64,000 bases of DNA from Lumnitzera littorea (Eukaryota > Streptophyta > Magnoliopsida > Myrtales > Combretaceae), in the NCBI GenBank assembly GCA_024138015.1, contig JAMXBB010000010.1, forward strand, positions 83,022,658-83,086,657. Direction: 5' to 3'. The position numbers and the translations under genes are program-made. Of the stretch, positions 38,528 through 50,643 are shown in pieces (within the stretch, counting starts at the first letter, position 1; every line of letters begins with the position of its first letter). The notes beneath the pieces are model-generated. The model worked only from the letters and a program-made list of their open reading frames with translations, did not search any database and was not told where the DNA came from.

Positions 38528-41445
38528 TGTTATGCCCTAAAGCCACAACATCGCAACAATCCCATCGCGTAAATCAATTTATGATAGTAACTAATCATAC
38601 AGTCTCTATCATAGATATAATTTACACAGGCGTTTACGATTCTTCGCTTTGAAGTAAACAACTCAATTAAAATTTAAGCTATAATTTACATAAAAGCCAG
38701 AACCTTAAGTCATATATACATATTTACATTCATATTGTCGCATAATTCCCAAGAAAATTATATATGCTACGGTAGTCTGTTAACTAACATATCATAATGC
38801 CTGTTCATAAACCTAAAAGTACTAACAAAACATTTAAAAGACTTGATCATATAGCTAGTTGATCCTCACTCCTCATAACTTCACAAAGAAACTGGCCACA
38901 AAATAATTATATTGCGATATATTAGTCATAACCTACAAGAAAATCTATAAGGGTATGAGCAACTATTGTTCAGTAAGCTAGGCTGGAGACTTATGAATGC
39001 ATAACAAACACAAACAGGGTTATTAAACAATTAATTATATGCAATGCAACAAGTAAATGCCATCACATAACGTAGTTTGGTCCGTTGTGAAATCAAAATA
39101 ATTTCACTCGCTCTAATTCAGGTTGAGGAGTTTTTCGTGTTCATGCAACAGCTCATAACCACACCTAAGTCTATGCAGTGAAGACATCGCTCTCCTCGTG
39201 ACTATCCTTCGAACCATTACCCTCATCCTTACTGCGACCTCCTCTCTTGTCATTTAATTTAGCTAAGGATAAAGAAAAGACCATTATATTATCTAGCGCT
39301 ATCTTTTTTAAAGGTGTTGGTGTTTGGTTAAAGAATCTTGATGGTTCCTTAAAGGGTTGCAATGCATGTTTAATTAGGATATTTAGGTCGGTTATGATTA
39401 AGTACGGTTTCTAGTGATCAAACAATTTCACACCATTCAATTCACATCAATCACTAAACATAATACAGATTTCGGCATGAAATCATTTATATAAGCACAT
39501 GCATATAACTACTTACAATCACAATCATACACAATCCTAAGTTTCCGAGTATTTTAAAATAGTACTCCAAATACGATAAAGTATTGAACTTAACTTATTT
39601 GAAATCCTTGGTTCGCTTACTCAACTTGTCGTAGGTTGACTTGTCTCCACATCTCCTATAATACAAATACTCTTTCAGTATTTATATTCTTATGATATAT
39701 ATACATTTTAGGTTATGATTTAATTTAATTTTTCATATATACATATTATTTATTATCGATTCATTCTAGATTAGTTTTGGGATCGGTTTTCAAATTCGGT
39801 TCTGATTTAGGTTCTAATTCAGTTTTAACTATAGTTGTTTTATGTAAATCCTAAAAATATATTCCGAACCCTAATGTGAAATCACATTGGGCTTGAGTAT
39901 CCTAAACATCACATTTAGTCCCTAACCCATATTTTAACCTGTGCCATACATCCTAGTCCTCCTTTATGTACTGAATTTACTCTTAATGTGAGAAAATTTT
40001 AGGTTTTTCATATAATTACCTAAATTTATATTTCTTACTAGATTTTTATATATTAATATTATTATTATATTATCCATTTTAACCTAATATTTTATATTTA
40101 TTATAATTCTAATTCACCATACTATTAAATTTGCATATATTTATTATATAATACTCATAATAATTACATCTAATACTCTAAATGCTACAATTATCATACC
40201 ATATCAGATATGAACATCTTAAAATACCTAATTATACATTAAATCAGTAATTATTCAATTAAACATTAATTAACCCCAAAATCACTAATTATATATATAT
40301 ATATATATTTTAAAGGCCTAAAAATTACTTAAAATTTTCAAAAATTTATTTCCGAAAAAGGGCTTCATAGTATTGTGCTACATCTCTTAAGTAGTCTATA
40401 TAAAAATTTTGAGCTTAAAACTACATTCTTAGGACTATTTATTTCTAATTAAAAATATGCTCGAGTTTATACGGTTTCTTAAGCACTACATATTTTTAGA
40501 TATAATTGAATCAAACCAATATTTTTCCCTAAATCTACATACATAAAAACATTAGAATACTAAATTTCATAATTTTCTAGATAAAATTAATAATTTTAAT
40601 AAATTAAATAAAATTAGGTTGAAATTAGACTCACCTAGCTTTTGGACTTCCAACCACTAGTGGTGGTCCTAGGGTTTTCAATTAGCCTAAGCGGTGGTGG
40701 TGGGGTGCATTAGTGGTAGTGGTTTGGTTCCAATTAGCCATAGGTTGTGGATTTGGTTTAAAAGTCTTAATTGCATAGATTTTTTTAAAATTTTATAAAA
40801 AAACGCCCTTAACTCTCTATTTTTCAGCTCTCTCTAATTTTTTTAGACTCTAAATAAACCAAATGAACTTCTGATAGGGTTTGGGTATTTATAGAGTTGC
40901 ATAGGAATTTTTTTCATTAATTTTAAGCTAATATTAACCTTATCTTATTCATATTTTGACTTTCTAATTGGTTGAATTTTTTTCTTTCTACCCTAACATG
41001 CCACAACCTAATCTTGACAATTCTTCACTTCCCTGATTTTTTTAAAATTTTTATTGTAAGTTTATTTAATTATTTGACATTTTTCTAGCATTTTTCACGG
41101 TAATTTAAGTAATTTCACGTATTTTTATTTACACGTAAATATATATAGAGTACAAGTAAATACTCCTAAATATTATTTATGTTATTTTATAATTTTTAAT
41201 GTGTATATAATTTATCTCTAGCAATTGATTAGTTATCGAAACTTATTTTACGCATTTTCAATAAATAACGGGTAATATATTTATAATTTGATATTATAAT
41301 ATTATATTATGTTATTACTTATTTTTCTAAATTCAAACTTATAGAATCACTTTCACTAATATTTCTAACGTTATTATAATAATTTAAACTCGATCGTATC
41401 TTTTAACCGATTGTTTTAAACTTTACGTACCAAATTTGAGCTTCT
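38528..41445 (-). repeat. Long LTR-like repeat, copy B
   Basis: It starts tgttatgccctaaa, the counterpart of the tgttacgccctaaac start of copy C. It follows C through the same landmarks: atagataaatt/tagatacagtc, ttcactcgctctaattcagg, cgaaccattaccc and an agctaagg block, then a long AT-rich part with taatttatctctag. An open frame at 39171-39362 (-) lies in this conserved island but is not conserved as protein. The far end is uncertain. No primer-binding site, polypurine tract or coding region adjoins it, so it is probably a solo LTR. Confidence 0.6.
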
Positions 41446-42265
41446 AAATATATGGCTTATAGAAAAGAGTGGGTTAGAGAGGGTTTTATGATTTGTTTAG
41501 GGTTTTAACCTCTTAATACCAGTTGAAAAGAAAAGTAGGGTTTTAAGGGAGTTTTTAAGGATTGAATGACCATGATACTCTCGACTTTAAAAACTTCTCC
41601 TTTTATTTTATTTTGGGCATTACACTATCATAAGATTTACTTTAGTAATTTCAACACTAGGGTTTTTTTGAAACTTATTTCTATATAGTATCTCATCTAT
41701 CATTAACTCCATGCTTCTTAGCTTAGCCACTTTTCCTTTAGAGCCACAACAACTTCGCACCCGACTTCAACCTCAATAGCTTATTCGAAATCTCTACAGT
41801 ATTAGTCGTCTGACATTCAACTTCAACCTTTGTATGAACTCTTTCAATTTCTCACTTAGGCTTCTTTTATTTGATTAGCTTTTCTCTATCGGCTTAATAC
41901 CCGATTGACTCATTATAATTCTCGTCACTATATGCATATCCTTAAATGCTTATCTATGTCATCAAATGACTTGTTCATTATCTCCCTTTTTCGTGACATC
42001 TCTTCCAATTCAATAAACATTAGTAGGACTCCGACAAATTCGATCAATTCAACCAGCGACAAAATAAGCAGTATATCCACATAGCTTCAATTCAATCTAC
42101 CATATTAATCACAAATAATTACAAATTCACAACTAATCAAAGTATTTCTTCTTCTTTTTTTTTTTTTTTTAAGGTCTCAACTCTACCTTCGAATCTTCAA
42201 TTAATGAGAAAGAGAATGGACACTGACCATAAAAGTTCTTCTAAGGAAAGTGTGCCGCCCAAATG
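41446..42265. other. Intergenic, nothing recognised
   Basis: AT-rich with a T-run at about 42150-42170 and a moderately C/T-rich stretch (41700-42020). No domain, splice pattern or repeat boundary can be supported. Confidence 0.45.
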
Positions 42266-43030
42266 CTTCCAATCGATGTTAATTTTTTATATGACCAATG
42301 CAAATTTGTTGCTCGAGAGCTATGAATATGTGATGGAAATTTGGAATTTAAAATTTTATGTGACAAGGGAAGTAATTTCATAGGTTTTTAATATATTTAT
42401 AAATGAGAATATGTGGACAAATTAAGATTGGATATCAGGTACCAATCTCAAAACTAACTAGATTTCATTAAAACATAGATTGATATAACGAACACTATTT
42501 GATAATTACATTAAAAGAGAATTATAATATATGATGTGTGGATTTCGAGTAACAGTTGTTTGCCACAATTTGAATCAATTTATAGGAACTTAAGAATAAT
42601 AGGAGAAATCTATCTCTCTAATATCCACAATCATATAAGGGTTTATCAATATCTTTATATTTATTATATTACAAGTGATGCCTAATATATAAACCAAAAA
42701 CAAAACCTTAGCTAGCTATGAGATCAAAATAGGAAATAAATTGGAATGAATAAAATAAAATTAAAATAAAGAGTTTGTTAACATGGTTGCCATTTGCCAT
42801 TGGGATGACATGATTTTATAAATAGGTTGGCATCCAAATGGCATCGCATGACAAGGTTCCCTTTCCGCTAGCAAGTTGAATCATTCGAATGACTAAGACT
42901 TCAATCAATTTGTTCAACTCTATAGAAAATAAACTTAATAAAGCTCATCTTTCACTTACGATCAGTCGAATAATGCAAAGATTTATATAAAACTCTGTTT
43001 GCCTCAAGGTATAATTCCACTTGGAAACAT
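42266..43030. repeat. Dispersed repeat, second copy (pair with 34.4-35.3 kb)
   Basis: This is the direct-orientation partner of 34437-35290 with many substitutions and indels (see that entry for the shared landmarks). It has no coding potential. Its right end fades just before a different repeat at 43.1 kb. Confidence 0.5.
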
Positions 43031-43276
43031 GACCTAGTGTTAAAGATTTTGAATATTAGCTCTAATGATCTCGACATGCCTTCTAATATCCTGGGCAAAG
43101 AACTATTCTCAAATTCTGGAATACACTCATCTCAGTAACAATTTTGTTGGCCCTCGCCCGTTGTCGCATTGTAGTTAAATCTTTTAAGTACGTTGTAGCA
43201 ATATGATCTCTGCTTGCATCATCGACAAGCTTTATAACCCTAAAGTAGAAACTATCTTTCTCCAAGCAATGCAACC

Positions 43277-43640
43277 TAGAAAAAAAAAAAAAAGAAATTG
43301 AAAAGAAGCTTCCTTGAAACTTACTACATTTGAAGGACTGTAAAGGTATACGTGCGATATGTGTTTCATGAGGGTACACAGCCAATGTGCACCTTCATTA
43401 AAAAAACAAGGCATATATATGAAATGTGCCTTCATTTAATGCATCCTAATAAAAAAAAAACAATTAAAAAGAAGCTCCCTTGAAACTTGTTACATTTGGT
43501 AGGCTGTAAAGGTGCACATGGGATATGTGTTTCATGAGGATACATAGCCAATGTGTGCCTTCATTAAAAAAGAAAAAAAAAAAACACATATATGAAATAC
43601 GCTTTCCGTTTAAAGAAATAGTGAAAGCATATTTTCTATA
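43277..43640. repeat. Tandem repeat, ~166-bp period
   Basis: Two units each contain an A-run, gaagct(t)ccttgaaact, acatttg, ctgtaaaggt, gatatgtgtttcatgagg, agccaatgtg and ccttcattaaaaaa, offset by about 166 bases. A related inverted single copy appears at about 49690-49790. The open frames on the - strand (43083-43691) merely reflect this repetition. Superfamily unknown. Confidence 0.75.
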
Positions 43641-43883
43641 TGTGCTTTCCTTAGCCAAAATATAATAGTCAATGTATAGATAGAAGACCACTTATTCCAT
43701 TCGAAAACACCATATTCTTTTCTAAACACTCATCCTCTTAAGCACTTATTCAATGAAGTTATAATCTATCAACATTTCTTATGAATCTTTGACAAAAAAA
43801 CAAAGGTAAACTCTATTTTACGCTTGTTTTATCCAAATCTTCATGTGTTTTTATAAATTTGAAGAAATTTTAGAAACCTTAAT

Positions 43884-46800
43884 TGTTACGCCCTAAACAG
43901 GAGAAATCATAACAGGTTCGCTATACAAATCAACCTAAGATAGAAACTGACCTCATAGTTGTTATCGTAGATACAGTCTACATAAGACATATAAGACTCA
44001 ACTAGCTTAAAACATTCAATCTAATACTTGTCGATAATCAAACCTAAAGTATAGTTTTTCAAATTACTTGTTCAATACAACCTATAATAATACAATAATG
44101 CTTATATAAGCATTTTACATATAGAGTTATAATTTACACTAAGAGTTTACAAAAGCTATAGGTTGTAAAGTTTATTTATAATAAGATAGGAAACTAGTAG
44201 GTATCCTAGGGAATTCTCAATTAGTTTCCATAAAATAAAATAAAAAAAGTCAAAAGCTCAGATTTGTTGAATTCTTCTTTCCTCACTTTCTCAGCCAATT
44301 ATACACTAATCTGAGGGTAGTAATATATGTACATTTTGTACTTTTACTTGTTATTTACAAAAAAGTCTATAGGGATTTGAGTACAACTAAATTAGTAAGT
44401 GGGATAAAATCAAAAGAGTACCATATAATAATAATCAAGGTTATTAATTATAACAAAATGCAGTGCAATCAATCACTTGAAATATCGCATAATATTATTC
44501 GGTCCATTATTAGGTTAGAGAAATTACATTCGCTTCAACTTAGATTGAAGAGTCTATTATGACTTAAAATTAGACCAAACCTAAGCTTATATAATAGAGT
44601 ATACCCTCCTCTTGTGATCATTTTCGAACCATGGCCCCCACCTTTGTCGCAATCTCTTCGCCTATTACTTAGTTTGACTAAGGGTTAGGAAAGAACTATT
44701 TTAACTATCCTCATTGAAGGAGTCAATATTTGGTTCGACAATCTTAACTGTTCTCTTAACGGTTATTTTGCATGTTCAATTATGTTAGCAGTCAAATTAA
44801 TATTAGTTCCATTTAGGGATGGCTAAACAAGTTTATACAATACAAAACTATGCTATTATGCAGAACAACACTCTAAGGAGTTCAACTCTTATCATAAATA
44901 GAATATCAGTTACATATATGACATGTGCGCAGATAACTAATTTACAACCACAAGCAAAAGTACTCTTAAGTCTCTAGGCACTTTGATATAATTTCTCAAC
45001 AAGTGATAAAGTTATGATCCTAACTTACTTATTCTAATGCTTACTGCGAAAGGCCTGTATTATCAACGCTCTGCTCATTGGAAGACCTTATATATATAAA
45101 ACCCAAATTTAGTTTTTGTAAGGTATACGAAAATATTGGGGTTTTATCTACTCTTTTATTTCGTTATGAAGTTATATATATAAATATATATATATTTAAA
45201 GTATATTATTATTTTTCTTATATAATGAAATACAATCTTATTATATAAGTTATGTTAAGGTATTAAGTATCGATAACATATATAGTTATATTATTATTTG
45301 TAATATATTGTTTTGATCGTATCGAAATGTATTATTAATCAGTCAATTTACGTTTCAATTATGATAAGGTTATCATAGTACATAAATTCTTGTAAAATTA
45401 TAGAAATATGGGTTATATTATTTAGGATTGTCTAATTTTAGTAAAAATGGTGTCATTGGGTTTGTATAAACTTGATGATACTTACTACGGGTTCTATCTC
45501 AAGAGATGAATTATAAAGGGTATTTCTAGTTTCTAATATACCTATATCTCCTTATCGAAATCATTATGATATTATATTCATATTATAAAAATAAGCTATA
45601 TTTTATATAATTTCCTAAATTAACTTAATAGTATAAGTAATATTTAAACCTAATACGTGTATACCATAGTTGGATCATGTAATTATCACTAAATATGTTG
45701 AAAATTCATCTTAACCCAATCTAACTAGCATAGTTATGTATAGGTTCTATTCAAATTTTTATCATAATTTAGCCTAAAATTGCTAAATAACATCCCCCTA
45801 TTGCTAATTTAAGTTAGCTTACTACTAAAATTCACAATAAATAGCTTAGATTACCAAGTAATTCCCCAAAAATTTTAGAGACTCCTAATAATATGGAGAA
45901 TTCAATTAATATGTGATTTCATGCTATCGGGTTTATCGCTTGTATACACATAATTACGTTTTTACCCTTAAATTGCTTTTAATTAATCAAATATTATCAT
46001 TTTTATACAAAATTAATTTTGACATATCTTGACATTATTACAAATCACTAAAAGGTAGTGGATATCAATGTCATCAATTAATTTTACAAAAATAAATTTA
46101 TTTCACAATTTACCTTATTTGTAGCTATTTTTAGGGTAAAAAATTACAATAAATATTCAATGTACTTAGATTAAAAATCAAGCTACATAAAAATTAACTT
46201 CATGTAATATGTATTCTATAGAAAAATTTTGAGTTTGAAATGACATCATTTAATACATTTATTTTAACATTCAAAATTCGAATGAATAGTAATTTATTTA
46301 AGCAAGTATATAAAATATTCATAATTTTACAAAACTAAAATTACAACATGAAAACATATCTAAAATAACCTAAAAATAAATTTTTTAATAATTTTTTAGA
46401 TTATTTTAATATTTTTAGAAATTTAAGGAAAAACAAGGCAAAAAATTGGATCGTATGTTCATTGGAGCTTTAGCCACCATTGGTCGACAAGGGTGTGTTC
46501 GATTGACGATGCATCGGGTAGGTTGCTAGGGGCTAGTGGGGTTCAATTGTAGATCATCAGTTGGTCTAGGAACCGTACTAGTGCAGTAGGTTGCTTTGCT
46601 TTTATATTTTTTTCTAAATTTTTTATAATTTTCCAAAATTTTTCTATCACTATCTTAAACTCTAGAATGCTAAATGGAAGTTGTTTGAGGTCTCCAACAA
46701 TTTATAGGAATGGGTCTTGGATAAAAGTAATTTTCCTTTTATTTTCTTCCCTTTTGATTTGGCATGAGGTGGCTTGATTTAGTTAATTCACTTTTTGATT

Positions 46801-47460
46801 CATCAAGTCCCATTCCCAATTTGATGCCATGGCTGCTATCCAGCTAATTCTAGATTGAACTTGGTTGTTTTGATAAGTTTTGATGGATTTTTAGTTAAAT
46901 TATTAGTATTATATATATTATGTCAATTTTAGTATACTTACTAATATAAGTGTATATATCCTATATATATAATACACGTAATAAGTAATTATATACATAT
47001 AATTATGTTTCTAGCATATCTTTTAATTTTAAGATATATTTCTTACTTATTTTTATAAGTTTAACACATATTATATATAATTATATAATTTCAGGTTAAT
47101 TTACAGGTATAATTATTATATATACCAAGTATATTCATAAAAATATGTGTATATTCATATGGCATATTATTCTATATTATTTCTGTTTATAACTTAATTA
47201 ACTTATCTCTAAGTTTCTGTCATATTTTGAACTCAGTTACAAGGGTCTAGCAAGTTATATGCTATAATATATAATTATACTTCTGAGACTAAAATTGGGA
47301 TTTTAGGTCATTATTTTTACAATCTAACTTCACCGGGTAACTTTAATTAACTTTTCTATTATAATCATAAAGTTTAAGCCAAATTGGATAAGTTTTCTCG
47401 AAAGCCCTAAATCTAGGTATGGTTGCCATAAATACAATTTTAGGGGCTCATATTTTTATT
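43884..47460 (-). repeat. 3' LTR of a chromodomain gypsy element, copy C
   Basis: A 3.58-kb block starting tgttacgccc and ending ggggctca. On the - strand it therefore runs TG...CA and ends gggcgtaaca, the usual terminus of this LTR type. On its right are a polypurine tract (47461-47482) and, 80 bp on, the stop codon of an integrase-chromodomain remnant, exactly the order INT-PPT-3' LTR of a minus-strand element. LTRs above 3 kb are known in the Tekay/Del chromovirus lineage. Copies A, B and D are related. No second LTR with a primer-binding site lies in the window. Confidence 0.7.
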
Positions 47461-47482
47461 CCCCTTAAAAAATTTTTATCCT
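47461..47482 (-). other. Polypurine tract
   Basis: On the - strand this is ttttttaaggggaataaaaa, purine-rich and directly before the LTR start. It would prime plus-strand synthesis in a gypsy element. Confidence 0.65.
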
Positions 47483-47541
47483 TTTATCCTCAAAACTTTT
47501 ATTCTAGACATAATAACTACTTATTTTCTGATAAAAACCAG

Positions 47542-48040
47542 TCACTTACCTTTTCCTTTGAAAAGTTCTAGATAATGATTCTTTATTGTTGTCTTCAGTT
47601 CTCAAGTAAATTTTGCTCTTAGACTACTACCCCATTGAACCTTCACATATTCAACTTTCTGATTTCTTGACTTTTGAATCTGGTTCTCCAAGATCTTAAT
47701 TGGCTTTTCTTCAACTGTATAATCCTCTTATAAGTCCACTGGTTTCAACTTTACAATTAAATCTAGGTTCTTCACAAACTTCTGTAATATGAACACATGG
47801 AACATATCATGGTATCTAACTAAACTTGGTGGTAAAGCAATTCGATACCCTACATTTCCAACTCTTTCCAAGATTTCAAAAGGTCCAATGTATTGAGGAC
47901 TTAGTTTTCTTGTAGTACCAAAGTGCTTAAAACCTTTAAATGGACTTATCTTAACATACACATGATCCCTTATCGCAAGGTAGAGGTGGATTAAGTAATA
48001 TAGCAGACGTAATACATAGCTGATTAGCAGGATTGGCATG
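47542..48040 (-). pseudogene. Ty3/gypsy integrase C-terminus with chromodomain
   Basis: The - strand frame shows the post-core integrase module (RDHVYVKISPFKG, LSPQYIGPFEILERVG, YRIALPPSL, YHDMFHVFILQK). After a single in-frame stop at 47728-47730 it continues as a chromodomain-like tail (EDYTVEEKPIKILE, YVKVQWGSSLRAKFTWE), ending at the stop 47542-47544. In chromoviruses this tail directs integration to marked chromatin. Upstream of 48040 the frame is lost and no core integrase, RT or gag was found, so only the 3' end of the element survives here. One stop in about 160 codons suggests it is younger than the 20-27 kb gypsy element. Confidence 0.85.
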
Positions 48041-49109
48041 CTAAGGTCATATAGATTAATGACCTAAGTAGACTTGAGCATCAATATCGGTGATGGTATA
48101 AGGAGGTTACATGTCGATATCTAAGTCGTACCAAAGCTTTGTTTGGATAGTTAGTGAGTACATTTTCCATTGTTGCTACTGGTTAGATGAGTGACCTTAC
48201 AATGATATGTATTACTTGCCTTCTTCTTGTAGGCTGAGCAATTCTAGTACATATGCATTTCCATTGATCATATAGATTATGCTACATTAGATGCTTAGGC
48301 TTAGAGGGTTTACAACTACTATACAACCATGTGCCAGTGACTTTATCTATTTATCTACCTCTACTTCTACCCCCGTGCTGAAGAGTAAGAGGAGGTTAAG
48401 GAAGCCTAGACGAGGACGAGTTCAATGCTCTAAATCTACTTAAGCAAGGTAAGCACACTAATGTAAGAGGACTTCCATGACAGTATTGATGAGGTTAGCA
48501 TGGTGACGACACTCTAAAGCCATCTCATGCCCCAAGCTCGTCTATGCGTCCAAATGTTGCTAGCATGTTCGACCCATCTTGGAGCTCATTTATTACTCTA
48601 ATAGTCGAAGTCAGGCATGTCTTTCCTTTACACCACCAGCTCCTTATAAAAGAGGATCTATTAGCACTAAGGTGAAGGTCATTATCAAATACAAGCAATA
48701 AATTTGCCAAACATCAAGGAGCCATCATAGCATCATGTTTTAACAAAGGAGTCATTAGCTCTTCCTATTGATGAAGAAAGAATGTTTAAGGAAGGAATAG
48801 CATTGTGAGTATTGCTTGTGTTCACTAGATATAAGAGCAAGAGGAAATAGATGTATAGTTATGTAGAATTATATGAACATACTAATTGATGATTTGGGGC
48901 CATATGTACTTTGTTTCAAATAAAATTACCGATATCTATTTATCTTGCTTATGAAGTCATGGCATTCTAATTACAATTTTATTTATTTCATTAAGATCTT
49001 CTTTACTTACTACTTGGGGTTAAGATTATGGAGAAGTGTTGAGAATGAAACTTAGTTTTTGACTTCTAAATATGTGTTTTCTGTTTGGAGTTGAGGAAAT
49101 GAAATGGAG
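48041..49109. other. Unassigned, moderately GC-richer than surroundings
   Basis: Follows the integrase remnant. The stretch at 48340-48620 is less AT-rich and could be another scrambled part of the retroelement, but no motif in any frame was recognised. The open frame at 48525-48710 (-) has no family resemblance. Confidence 0.35.
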
Positions 49110-49117
49110 TATGGAGT

Positions 49118-49454
49118 AAAGGTGTACAAGTAGGTTAAATAAGCCAACTTAGCTTGGCCCACTTTAGCCTATGAGTTGAATAGATTAGATTCATTTGACC
49201 TACTTTTTAAAGGGCTAAAAAACCTTAACCCTAGCTCGTTTATAAAGTGAGTTAAATGGGTTGGTTCGTAGACCAAAAGTGTAAATGTGTTAAAAATGTC
49301 AATCCAAACCAACTTACTTTAGCTTACGGGTTAAACAAACCATGTTCATTTGGCTTGCTCTTTAAAAGGGCCAAAAAACCCTCGACGTAAACTTGTTTAA
49401 AAAGTTAGTTAAATGGGTCAGCTCATGGGTCAAAACCTTTTTGCACACCTCTAA
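49118..49454. mobile_element. hAT-type MITE with 8-bp target duplication
   Basis: A 337-bp element bounded by the direct repeat tatggagt (49110-49117 and 49455-49462). Inverted ends are aaaggtgtacaagtagg on the left and, on the other strand, ttagaggtgtgcaaaaagg on the right. The interior is two diverged direct phrases with gggctaaaaaacc/gggccaaaaaaccc and taaatgggt. Non-coding. The end motif and 8-bp duplication fit hAT. Confidence 0.85.
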
Positions 49455-49462
49455 TATGGAGT

Positions 49463-50643
49463 TAAGGATGTGAGATAGAGTATAGAGTAGGGGGTTTCAT
49501 AGGTTTATTTGCTTCAGTTGTTGTTTTTAAAGATATTTCATTTCATAGGTTAAATGGTCACATTTTGGGAGATTATGTGACTATTTTTTGAGCGGGAAGT
49601 TACTAACAGTTAACTCACACTTCTTCAATAAGCCTTCATGTTTTCCTAAATAGTAGGCACATACAAGTGTGCCTTCTTTTTCCAATTTTGAAAATTATAA
49701 AGGCGCAAACACCTTCATAGCTCCTCAAATGTAATAAGTTTGTAGGAACTTCTTTTTAAGATTTTTTTTTTTTTTTTGAGAAATGCAGCCCCATGTGCAC
49801 CTTTAGATGTGTTTCTCATCTTTCTTCAATTTCCTTCATTCGAATTTAAATAGAAATAGAAAGTAGAAACTATCATTTATTTTATTTTAATTTATCGATA
49901 TAAATTTTTTTTTCAGTGATTACAATGAGGGAAGAAGGATTCGAACTAATCCTATCTCACTAGAAGACCAATGTCTATACCACCAAATTATATGAGTTTT
50001 ATCAAAACTTAATATATAATTAAGAAAAATGATAACATCCATATCACTAAATTACAGGAGTCTTAGCAAAATTTAATATATTATTAAGAAAAATGATTGG
50101 GGACATAAAATTAATGGAGTAATATCAAGGTTACCACTTCAACTTTGCGTGTTTTTTCAATTGTAGACATGAATTTTAAACTTGTTGCATTTTACTACAG
50201 CATCTTTAATTGTTGATAGTTGTACTTTTTGACCAATGAGCACTTGTCATATCATTATTTTAAAGTTGATGGAGGTAGGAAATATGATTAGTGAATGCTT
50301 AATTGGACATGATAATCAATAGCTTTAATCTTTGTGTATAAAATTTGATAAGCAAAAGTTAAAATATGTATAATATTAGTAGTTTTATACTTCATGTTTA
50401 AAATTTTAAAAATACTTAAAGTTTATAGAGTATTCTTGCCATTTTCTCAAAAATAAATGCTTGAAAGTAGATTTACAATGGATGTGGCCATAAAACGTCT
50501 CAAGTCATTTCCTCTAATTTGATTTTTTTTTTTTAACTCCCACTGCATTATATCATATCTTTAGAAGAGGGAATTAAAATTGATTGATCAATTGGGAGAC
50601 CAGTGCTAATAGCCATAGGCTCATTAATATATATATTTTTTTT
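49463..50643. other. Intergenic with small repeats
   Basis: At 49690-49790 lies an inverted relative of the 43.3-43.6 kb tandem repeat (ctcctcaaatgtaataagtttg, then a T-run). Between about 50110 and 50450 the ends are weakly inverted (caaggttaccacttcaactt against caagaatactctataaactt), suggesting a decayed MITE. No gene. Confidence 0.45.

Noticed and set aside
43083..43691. Three similar - strand open frames (MKHISHV-type peptides)
   Set aside because: The similarity comes from the 166-bp tandem repeat, not from a gene family.
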